From positions 344,710 through 408,709 of the forward strand of contig NZ_JAHVIA010000006.1 of NCBI RefSeq assembly GCF_019801965.1: 64,000 nucleotides of DNA, given 5' to 3'. The stretch is from Salipiger bermudensis. Lineage in GTDB: Bacteria; Pseudomonadota; Alphaproteobacteria; Rhodobacterales; Rhodobacteraceae. Position numbers and translations under genes: made by a program. Under the pieces are notes generated by a model that was not told where the DNA came from, made no database searches, and worked only from the letters and a program-made list of their open reading frames with translations. This document shows, in pieces, positions 12,601 through 24,600 of this stretch (the stretch's first letter is position 1; each line of letters opens with the position of its first letter).

Positions 12601-15600
12601 GGCGAGCTGATCATCAAGGACCTGGCCAAGCCCTCCGTGGGAGGCGTGCCCTACACCACGATCTACCAGGTCAACGACCAGGGCGTCGTCGAGATCAGCG
12701 ACAATGGCGGCGGCTTCGTCGGTCAGGGTTCCGACAAGGAATTCACCTACGATCCGGTGGCCGGCTACCGCTATGGCTGGATGCTGGCGCAGGGCACCCG
12801 CGAGGTGCTGGTCGAGGAATGGACCGAGGGCGACTGGCTCGGCATCGACGCCTTCGCGCCGGACAGCCGCGCTCCCGACCGCACCGACAGCACCAAGACC
12901 GAGGGCGAGCTTGTCCCGGACTCCAATTACTTCTACCTCGACACCGCCAAGGATGGCGACGCCTACACCTATGACAGCGTCGAGGTGATCGGCAATGTGA
13001 ACGGGCCCAACCGCACCGGCTATGACCACTGGTCGACCTGGTACGGCACCAATTACAGCTGGTTCCAGTACACCACGATCACCGACAGCGTCGAATACGT
13101 CACCCACACCATCGAGGCCGACCGCCCGGTGGGGATCACCTTCATCGGCCACGATGCCGGCTCCATCGTCGTCAATGCCGGTGCCTCCGACATCACCGTC
13201 GACGGCCCGCTGCGCAACGCCTACGGCCACACCCAGCTCAACACCACCGGGATCATCACCACCAATTCCGGCGGCGCGATCTCGGGCGAGATCGGCGGCC
13301 GCACCATCGGCCTCGCCGCCTCGGCCATCGGAACCGAGTACGAGGCCGTGCGGGTCAACCTCTCGGATGTCGAGGGCGTCACCGGTCAGCGCATCGACGC
13401 CACCGCCAGCGACGGCATCGTCAACCTCTACGAGACCTTCGGCGACCTGACGCTGGGCACGATCTCGGCGGCGGATGGCGGCTACGACGCGATCCTGACC
13501 TCGGCGGGCTCGATCCTCGCCGCCGCCACCGGCCACGGCATTACCGCCGATGCCATCGACCTGATCGCCGAGGACGGCGATATCGGCGCCTCGGCGCGCG
13601 CCATCCAGATCGACACCGGCACCCGCGACCAATCGCTGCTCACAGCGACGGCGCTGCAGGGCGCGGTCTACGTGGTCGAGACCGACGGCGACCTGCGGCT
13701 GTTCAAGATCGAGGCCCAGGGCGACGTCTATGTCGGCGTGCTCTCCGGCGACCTGCTCGACGGCAACCAGATCGAGGAGACCGACGAACGCGCCGTCTCC
13801 GAGCTGCGCGACGGTGTCTGGGGTGCCCTCAAGCTCACCGATTACGAGACCGACGAGAACGGCGACGAGGTCTATACCGGCAACGCCACTGCGAAGGTCA
13901 ACGAGGTCAAGGACACGCTGGCCAACGCCAAGACCTCGGAATACCGCCAGTACTGGCAGACCCGCCTGGCGCAGATCGAGGAATACCGCCTCGATCTGGC
14001 CGAGGCCAATCCCGGCTGGGACGACGCCACGCTCGACGCCGCGGCGGCGGATTTCTACCTCACCTTCCGCCCTTCGGCCCTCGAGTACGACGCCGATCAG
14101 CTTCTGCTGCTGACCGCCGACGAAGAAGCCTATTACGAGGAGTTCTACACGGCGCAGGCGGTCTCGGAGGGCGCTGCCGACGTTCCGGCCTACGTGGCCA
14201 ACGCCATCCTCACGCTGCGCACCAGCCGCACCGAGCAATACCGCAACCTCGACGCGGTCTGGGGCAGCTACACCGGCGGCCTCTCGAACCCGCTCGATCC
14301 GGATGTCTATGACGCGGCGTGGGAATACGAACTCACCGACGAAGAGAACGAGCTGATCGAAGGTTCGATCAAGATCTGGACCGAGGACGAGCTGATCAAC
14401 GCCATCGGCGCGGGCCTCCTGGTGCCGGTGACCGACACCGACACGGTGATCGAGGATGCCAACATCATCGGCGCCAATGTCGAGCTCGACGTCTCGGGCC
14501 AGATCGGCGCCACCGAGGGCTTCGAGACCATCGCCATCGACCCCGACACCGAGCTCACGCCTGAGGAGCGCGTGCTGCTCTCGGCGGCCGAGCGCGACGA
14601 CCTGTTCTTCCTCACCACCGACCGCTTCGCCGCCACCGTCGATTTCGACGCCGCGGCCAACACCATCACCCGCAGCTCGGGCACCTGGGACGACGTGCTC
14701 GTCGGGCAGGTCATCCAGGTCGAGGGCAACAGCGCCAACGCCACCGAGGAAGGCCCGTTCTACACCGTCACGGCGATCACCAATGGCGGCACCACGCTGC
14801 AGCTCGACAGCTCGCGCGTGCTGCTGACGGCGTCGGAAACCAATGTCGCGGTGCATGTCTCGGGCCTCGCGCTCGATCCGCGCGGCGTCGATCTCACCGA
14901 CATGACCGTCGACATCTCCGGCAACACCATCACGCTGGTCAGCGGCGACGGCGATTTCTCCGACTACCGCGCCGGGATGAAGCTGATCCTGGCTGGCGAC
15001 ACCGAGAACGCCAACGACTACCTGTCGCTCTACGAGATCACCGCCGCCACCGCGACCACGATCACCCTGAACGGCCCCGCGCTGATCACCGAGACCGGCG
15101 TCACCCTCGACGTGAACGAATATGTCGAGCTGACCATGGTGCAGGTGCAGCTGCGCGAGGATCTCGACATCGTGGTGACCGGCCAGCTCGATGTCAGCGC
15201 CGGCGGCGAGAGCTATCTCGGCTCGGAATACGCCATCGAGCTCGGCACGCTCGAGGTTGACGGCAACCTGCGCGTCAGGGCGCAGGGCGAGCTGAGCAAT
15301 GGCGGCAACAGCGCGTCGACCAACATCACTTCCGACAATCTCGTTCTCGAGGCCGGCGATGGCGGCATCGGCAGCGGTGGCATGGTCTATGTCGACCAGA
15401 CCGCCGGCGCGACCCTGACGGCGCGCGGCACCGGTGACATCAACATCACCGAGCGCGACGGCGACATGAACATCAACACCGTCTACTCGGCGGGCGAGGA
15501 TGTTACGCTGGTGGCGGAGGGCTCGATCCTCGACCACAACAACACCGAGTTCGTCAATATCGAGGCCGACAGCATCACCCTGACCGCACAGACCGGCTCG

Positions 15601-18600
15601 ATCGGTGTCGTGGGCAATGCGCTCGAGGTCGAGGCGCGCGGCGATCTCGGCGACGATCTCGGCCTGCTGACCCTGACCGCCGAGGGCGATGTCATCGTCT
15701 ACGAGCAGGAAGGCGACATGAACATCCGCAACGTGCTGTCGCGCAGCGGAGACGTGGAGCTCTACGCCCAGCTCTCGATCTTCGACGCTGTCGATCTCGT
15801 CGATCCGACCAATCCCGAGACGAGCACCGACGGCAACGACACCGGCTCGCGCCTCGCCGCCGACGTGCTGGCGGCGGGCAACATCACCCTGACCGCCGAT
15901 CTCGGCTATATCGGCGCCTTCGGCAACGAGCTCGACATCGACAGCCGCCGCTCTGGCAGCGATGGCGTGGTCACCGTGACCAGCCGCGAGAACACCTTCC
16001 TGATCGAACAGGCCGGTGACATGTGGCTCAACACCGTCGAGGTGACGCAGAGCGACCCGCTCCTCGCCACCGCCTATCTCACCGCCGTGGTCGGCAGCAT
16101 CTACAACGGCGTGCAGCCGCCCAACACCAGCAACGTGCTCGGCGGCCGCGCCTACCTGATCGCGCAGGGCGATATCGGCACCTCGGACAACTGGATCTAC
16201 ACCGAGATCGGGGCGTTGCAGTCGCTCTCGACCACCGGCTCCACCTATGTCGACAACCAGGGCGCTCTGACGCTGCTGACCATCGACGGCGGCGCCGGCT
16301 ACGGCCAGCAATCGGGCGGCGATATCTACACCGTCGCGTCGAGCCCGATCACCATCGCCAACGACATCCTCGCCGCCGGCGACATCATCGAGACGGCGAC
16401 GGAATCGGCAGCCGATAACTACGACACCTTCACCATCAATGCCGGGGTCGAGGTCCGCTCGACCGGCGGCAACATCGTCTTCACCGCCGGGGATGACCTG
16501 CACGTGCAGACCGGCGCCAGCCTGATCGCCGAGACCGGCAGCATCACCCTCAACGCTGACCTCGCCGGCTGGGAGGGTATCGGGGCCGACCTGCTGATCG
16601 ACGGCGCCGTCGAGGCCCTCGGCACCGTGGCGCTGAACACCGGCGCCTGGAACGACGCGGTCACCGTCAGCGCGACGGGCTCGGTCGTCGCCGGCACCCT
16701 CGCGATCTCCACCGGCTTCGGCACGGATGCGGTGAGCATCACCGGCACCACCGAGGCGACCGGCAACAGCACCATCGACACCGGCAGCGGCGAAGACAGC
16801 GTCACCATCACCGGCGCGATGAGCTCCGCCCTCGCGACCCTCATCGACACCGGCGCCGGGATGGACCTTCTCGACGTCTCCGGCACCGTGGCCTCGGGCA
16901 CCACGCTCACCGTCAACACCGGCGAGGGCGAGGATGGCCTCGACGTCTCGGGCCTGCTCATCGCCGGCAGCGCGCTCACCATCGACACCGGCACCGGGAT
17001 CGACCTTCTCGACATCTCCGGCACCCTGAGCGCTGGCAGCGGCCTCACCGTCAGCACCGACGAGGGCGAGGATCGTCTGGACATCTCCGGCCTGCTCATC
17101 GCCGGTAGCGTGCTCACCGTCAACACCGGCGCAACCCGCGATTTCCTCGACATCTCGGGCGATTTCGTCTCGGGCGGCAGCATCGCCATCGCGCTCGGCG
17201 GCGGCGATGACCAGATGGTGCTCACCGGCGGCTTCTCCGCCGCGTCCACGATCCTCGTCGAGGGCGGCGCGGGGGCGGATTCCGTCCGCTTCCTCGACGC
17301 CACCACGATGACCGGCCATGTCACGCTGCTCGGCGGCTCGGAGGATGATTTCGTCGAGATCGTCCGTCTCGTCAGCCAGGACCGCAGCACCGACAGCTTC
17401 CTGATCGACGGCGGCGACGGCTCCGACGCGATCCTGCTGCAGACCCACGGCTCGGTCGGCGGCGAGCTTGTCGACTACATCATCGACGTGGTCGACACCG
17501 GCGGACCGCTCGACGCGGACACCATGGTGGTTGTGGGCACCGAGGATGACGACGTCTTCCTCAGCCGCTCCAATTTCTTCGCGCTGCTGCATGGCGATAT
17601 CGACCAGATGCGCGGCGACGATCCGACCCGGCCGCAGACCGTCGAGCGGATCAACTACGACCGTGCCATCAACGGCCGGGTGACGCTGCTCGGCGAAGCC
17701 GGCAATGACAGCTTCATCGCCGATGACAACGCCGCGATCATGACCCTCGATGGCGGCATCGGCGACGACAGCTTCCAGTTCGGCCAGCTCTTCGGCAACG
17801 ATCCCAACAGCGGCAGCGCCGAGAACGGCATCGCGCCGGGCGACGAGATCAATGCCGTGCTCACCACCCGCGGCTGGCTCTCGGACGGCATCAGCTTCGC
17901 CACCGTCGCCTTCGGCGGCGAGGGCCAGGACAGCTTCACCGTCTATGCCAACCGCGCCCAGCTCAAGCTCGAGGGCGAGAGCGGCAATGACGAGTTCACC
18001 GTGCGGGCCTTCCTGCTCGACAGCGATGGCAGCTCGTCGCTGCAGGACCAGACCGAGCTCAACGCCGGCAGCGGCGACGACCTGATCCGCTACAACATCA
18101 ACGCGCCGCTCGATATCGACGGCGGGGCGGGCTTCGACAAGGTCGTGGTGCTGGGCACCGAGGCTGACGACGCCTTCGTCATCACCGAGGACGGCGTGTT
18201 CGGCGCCGGGCTCAACGTGTCGCTGTCGAATACCGAGGAGCTGCTCGAGGTCGACGGTCTCGAGGGCGACGACAGCTTCTTCATCCTGTCGACCTCCGCG
18301 AACTCCGTGACCCGCGTCATCGGCGGTCTCGGCTCAGATACGTTCGACGTCACCGGCGATGTCACCGAAGAGATCGTCTCGGCGGATCTTGCCGGGCGCT
18401 CGGGCCTGATCAACCACCAGGCCAGCAGCGTCGATGACGATTACGACCAGACCTTCATCGAAGGGCTCGGCACCACCGTTGCCGACGGCAACCAGGGCGC
18501 CATCTTCATCAGCCAGGAGGTGGCGGGCGACGCGACGCAGGGCGAGACACTGGTGAGCGAGACCGCCGGCGCGCGGACCGATATCTATTCGATCCGCCTG

Positions 18601-21600
18601 ACCGACGTTCCGACCGGCGTGGTCTATGTCACCGTCTCGGCGACCCGCGCCTCGAGCGCCGACCGCAACCTCGCGGTCCCCGCCGTGGCCGAGGGCACCG
18701 CGCTCAGCTTCGCGCAGGGCGGCAGCACGCTCACCCGCGACAGCGGCAGCTTCCTGGACGACGGCTTCGATACCTACCAGTCGATCCGTCTCTCGGGCAC
18801 CACGGACGGGGATGCCGATGGCGTCTACAAGATCGTCTCGGTCACCGCGACGGAGATCGTGGTCGAGGAGACCTTCGCCATCGCCGCCAACGGCGACGCC
18901 GGCATCTCCCTCACCGGACAGGAGGCGGATTCCGTCCTGCTGAGCGACAACGGCAGCGATTTCGCCGAGAACATCGTGCTGGCCTTCGATGCCAGCAACT
19001 GGGACCAGGCCCAGACCGTCACCATCAAGGCGCTCGACGATGCCGCCGCCGAGGGCACCCGCAACGTGGTCATCAGCCACTCGGTGCAGTCGGTCGACCC
19101 GGCCTTCGATGCCGCGCAGGTGCAGAACCTCGTGGTCGAGGTCCGCGACAACGATCTCGCCGAGCTGCAGATCACCGAGACCGGCTCCGAGACGCTGGTG
19201 CTCGAGGGGGCGCAGGGCATCACCGACAGCTACGCGCTGAAGCTCTCCCGCGCCCCGGCGGCGGGCGAGACGGTGACCATCACCCTCACCGACAACTCGA
19301 ACTCCGGTGACCTGAGCTTCAGCCAGACGGTGTTCACCTTCGACGCCTCGAACTGGAGCGTCGCGCAGAGCGTCACCGTCACGGCCACGGCCAATGACGG
19401 TGCCGAGAATGCCGAGCGCATCATCGTCACCCACACCGTCAGCAGCGACGGCCCGACCTATGCCTCGGCCAGCGCGCAGGATCTCACCCTCACCGCCATC
19501 GACGGCGACACCGCCGGCGTGCTGATCCAGGAGACGCAGGGCGACACGGTGGTGATCGACAGCGCCGACGATGCCTATGACGAGACCGACAGCTACACCG
19601 TGCGCCTGACCAAGGCGCCCACGCAGGATGTCACTATCTCGATCTTCGACGACGGCCAGACCCGGATCGTGCCCGGCGGGCGGGTGTCGCTCGTCCCGCT
19701 GGCGGACGAGACGCTTACGGTCAGCTTCGTCGAGGTCGAGGACGGCGCAGATTACATCGAGCGCAGCGACGGGCAGAGCTGGGCCGACAGCGGCTTCGGC
19801 TCGGGCCAGACGCTCGACATCTCGGGCAGCGGCGACAATGACGGCGCGGTGCTGATCGGCGCGGTCTCGGCGGATGGCACGCGGCTCTACGTCTCGGGGG
19901 GCAAGAGCCTCACCGACGAAAGCGGTAGCGCCACCTTCACCGTCACCGCGGCGCAGATCACCTTCACCACCGACAACTGGCACGAAGAGGTCGAGGTCAC
20001 GCTCGAGGCCGATCCCGACTACGTGCCCTCCGAGACCGATTACATCACCAAGGTGTTCCCGGCCGAGGAGCACACCGCCTCCAAGGTCTTCGGCCCGCTG
20101 ATCATCGAGGGTGCGCCGACCGAGGACCGCACCCTGCTGGCGCCGGTGATGCTGCCGACCGAAAGCGATCCGGGCCCGATCGAGCTCGAGATCGTCACCG
20201 ACGAGACCGAGCAGAACGACCGCGTCAACATCTTCAACGACACCGACGTCACCGGCGCGGCGGGCTACATGACCACCACCACCCTGCCCGACGGCAGCGA
20301 GCGGCTGCTGGTCAACGGGCTAGGCATGGGCACCGGCACCGTCGATTTCGACGAGAGCATCGCGCAGGACGGCTCGGAGATCGTCAGCTACGCGCAGGGC
20401 ATCAGCATGAACAACGTCGAGATCGTCGACGTGCTGCTGGGCGACGCGGATGACGATTTCACGGTGCTCGCCACCAACACCTTCTCCGACAATACCGTCG
20501 ACCTGCCGATCACCGCGATCCACGGCGGCGGTGGCTCCGACGAGATCACAGTGCTGGGCGGCGGCGGACCCGAGAGCCTGCTGGTGATCTATGGCGACAC
20601 CGACACCTACGGCGCGCGCTACGATTATCTTGGCGGCGCGCCCACCGGCGGCGGGCTGGTGTTCGACGGCTGGGAATACCCCGAAGACCACGGCGACCTG
20701 ATCGACGCCTCGGCCATCGGCACCGCCGGCCAGCTCGGACTGGTGATCTATGGCGGCATCGGCAACGACACCATCATCGGCTCGCTGGGCGACGACCACA
20801 TCGCCGGCGGCAGCGGCAATGACGACATCTCGGCGCTCTCCGGGGCCGATCACGTCTACGGCGACAACGGCTTCACCGTCGACCTGCTGCTGCGCGACCT
20901 CGTGGTCAGCGACGACATCGTCACCACCCCCGCGCTCGACAGCGCCGACACCCGCCTGCCGGGCAGCGACAGCATCGACGCGGGCGCTGGCGACGACATC
21001 GTGATCGCCGATCTTGGTGTGATCGAGCAGGTCGCCGGCACCCAGCGCATCGTCACCACCGGCGCGGTGATCCGCGTCACCACCACCCGCGACGCCTTCG
21101 GCGGCAATGACGAGATCCTCTCGGGCCTCGGCAACGACATCGTCCTGGGCGGCGCGGGCAATGACAGCGTCACAGACACCGGCGGCGCCAACATCGTGGT
21201 GGGTGACAACGGCACCGTCGACATGGTGGTGCTCGACGGCGACGAGACCGACATCGACCACATCTTCACCGAGACCCCGGCGGTGGCCGGCAACGACACC
21301 ATCACCACCGCCGCGGGCACCGACGTGATCCTCGCCGGCACCGGCGATGACGAGATCGACGCGGGCGACGGCGAGAACATCGTCTTCGGCGATCTCGGCG
21401 AGGTCGTTGCCGAGGCCGCGTTTGATGCGCCGCAGCTCGCGGGCTTCGCGATGACCATCGCGGCAATCCGCAGCCAGACCACACTTTCCGGCGGCGACGA
21501 CACCATCCTCACCGGCGCCGGCGGCGACGTGGTGCTGGGCGGGCTCGGCGACGACGGCATCGACGCCGGACAGGGCGCCAACCTCATCTTCGGCGACAAT

Positions 21601-24600
21601 GGCGAGCTGCTTACCGGCACCGGCGCGGCAAATCTCGGCGCGCTGCCGCTCGAGCTTCTGAGCGCCATCACCCTGACCGAGGCCAATGGCGGCGACGACA
21701 CCGTGACCACCGGGCTCGGCGAGGACATCATCCTCGGCGGCGCCGGCGGCGACACCATCACCACCGACATGGCGGACGATGCAGGCGGTATCGACGGGGC
21801 TGATATCGTGCTGGGCGACGTGGGGAGGGTGACCTGGGTCAACATCGGCGACGGCACCACCGATCTCGCGCAGGAAATCGAGACGACTGACTGGCGCTAC
21901 GGCGGCGACGACGTGATCTCGACCGGCGCCTCGAACGACCTGATCATCGGCGGCACCGGCGGCGACCGCATCCTCGCGGGCGTCGGCAACGATCTGGTGA
22001 TGGGCGATCACGCCCGCATCGCCGGCGATATCGACGAGACCGCCCTGCCCCTGACCCTCGGGGTCATGCCCTTCGACGTTTCGGCCACCTTCACCGGCGG
22101 CGACCGGCTCGGCGGCAACGACACCGTCTTCGCGGGCGCCGGGCAGGATCTCGTGATGGGCCAGCAGGGCGACGACTGGCTGTTCGGCGAGGCAGGCGAT
22201 GACGACCTGATCGGCGGCCACAACGTCGACACCGACAACGAGGGCGCGCTGGCCCATGATGGCGACGATGCCATCGACGGCGGCGCGGATGATGACGTCA
22301 TCCTCGGCGACAACGGCCTGATCTACCGCACCGGCGACAGCGTCGACGCGCGGATGCGGGCGCTCGACGGCACGCTGCTCTACGGCATCGGTGGCGCCGA
22401 TGACGCGCAGGCGATGATCACCGCGACCCACATGGCGAACCCCGACGGGACGCAGCAGCGCGCCATCGAGCTCTTCGATCATTCCGATGTCGAAGACCCG
22501 GCCGAATATGGCGACGACTACATCGCCGGCGGCGCAGAGAACGACGTGATCTTCGGCCAGCTCGGCAATGACGTGATCCAGGGCGACGGCTCCATCGATC
22601 TCGACAGCGACGGCAACGCCGATCCCGGCGCCGTGGGCGCCTCGCGCGATACCCTGCTCACCACCCTTCCCTCGGTCGACGATTTCGCAGGCCAAGGTCG
22701 CGATGGCGACGACTACATCGAGGGCAATGGCGGCGAGGACGTGGTCTTCGGCAACCTCGGTCAGGACGACATCATCGGCGGCAGCTCGAGCCTCTTCGCC
22801 GGGCTCGCCGGTGACGAGAGCTTGCGCCCGGACGGTGCCGACCTGCTCTTCGGCGGCTCCGGCACCGCGGCGTCGCGCAACGATCTCGGCGACGATGGCA
22901 TCGACGGCCATGCCCGCGATGCCGACGTGATCCTCGGTGACAACGGCAACATCTACCGCATCGTCGGCACCAACGGCAGCGACAGCGGCACCTATCTCGG
23001 CTTCAACTACGATACCTATGGCGGCGAGCGGATCATCGTCCGCGCCGTCGAGCTGATCGACTACACCGAGGGCGGCCCGGATTACGATGCTGCGGCGCTT
23101 TCGGATAACGGCGGCGATGACGAGATCCACGGCGAGGCCGGAGATGACAGCATCTACGGCCAGATGGGCAGCGACGCCCTGTTCGGCGACGGTCAGAACG
23201 ACGACCTGATCGGCGGCTGGGGCAGCGACTGGATCTCGGGCGGCACCGGCACCGACGGCGTCATCGGCGACGACGGCCGGATCATGACCAGCCGCAACTC
23301 CACCAGCTACGGCGAGGATCTCTACGGCGTCGCGGCGCTCGCCAGCACCGACGACCTGATCACCGGCCCCAACAGCTTCAACTTCCGCTACATCATCAAC
23401 GTGGACCAGCAGCTGAAGAAGTCGGTCAACCTGACGCCCTTCAACCTCGATCCCGCGGCGACGCAGGACAAGGAGTTCACCCCCGCCTATGCCGATGACG
23501 TCATCTTCGGTGGCTGGGGCGACGATTTCCTGCATGGCGGCGCCGGTGACGATGCCATCTCGGGCGCCGAGGCCCTGCCGCTTTCGGAGAACCCGCAGGC
23601 GATGGACGGCACCATCGTCTCCTGGGATACCCCGGTGAACCCGGGCGGGCTTCTGGCCTACGATCCCACGGTGGAGGAGTTCGCGCATTACGACGAGAAC
23701 AACCCGCGCGCCAAGATTACCCCGAACGGCGGCACCTTCTTCCTCAACCACGACGCCTCGGAAGGCCCGGTCGATGCGCGCAGCTCGAACGGCGTGACGA
23801 CGGATGGCGATGACGTGATCTTCGGTGGTCTCGGCAATGACGCCATCACCGGCGGCACCGGGCGCGACCGGATGTATGGCGGCTATGGCGACGATTGGCT
23901 CAATGCCGACGACGTGCTCGAAACCGCCGGCGGCAGCAACGACGACACCGATACCGACGAGAGCTACGAGGACTACGCCCTCGGGGGTGCCGGCCGCGAT
24001 GTGCTGATCGCCAATACCGGCGGCGACCGGCTGCATGACTGGACCGGTGAGTACAACAGCTTCATCGTGCCGTTCCGTCCCTTCGGCGCGCCCACGGTCA
24101 ACCGCCTGATGGCCCCCGCCGCGATCGAGTTCTGGTATCTGCTGGGCGAGAGCGACGGCGCCGATCCGACCCGCGCGCTCGACACCGGCAGCGATCCGGC
24201 CCGCTTCGGCGAGCCCGAGGGCGAGCTGGGCATCGTCACCCAGTCGGATCCCGACTGGAGCGACACCCACGGCGCCCCCGCCGACCCGCAGCCCGGCAAC
24301 GGCCCGGCGCAGCGCGACGTGCGGGTGACCGCCGCCAGCGGCGACGGCAACGATGCCCGCTCGGAGACCGCGGATTACGGCGGCGGCAGCGCTCCCGCTG
24401 CGGCCAGCGCAACGGCACCGACCGCCCCGGTCTCGGCGGAGCGCGCCACCCTGCCGGAGATTCAGTCTGCCATCGCGAGTTCGGAGATCCAGATCACCTT
24501 CCACGCCTCGCAGGCCAGCAAGAATCTCGGCAAGGGCTCCTACACCTACGACGCGGAGCTTGGCGAGTTCGTCAAGGACGTCACCTTCAAGACCACCGCC

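Noticed and set aside
6307..17592. 3,761-codon open frame on the minus strand inside the giant gene
   Set aside because: It is a mirror of the G/C third-position bias and Asp/Gly/Ala-rich repeats of the plus-strand gene. Its translation is low-complexity and matches no family.
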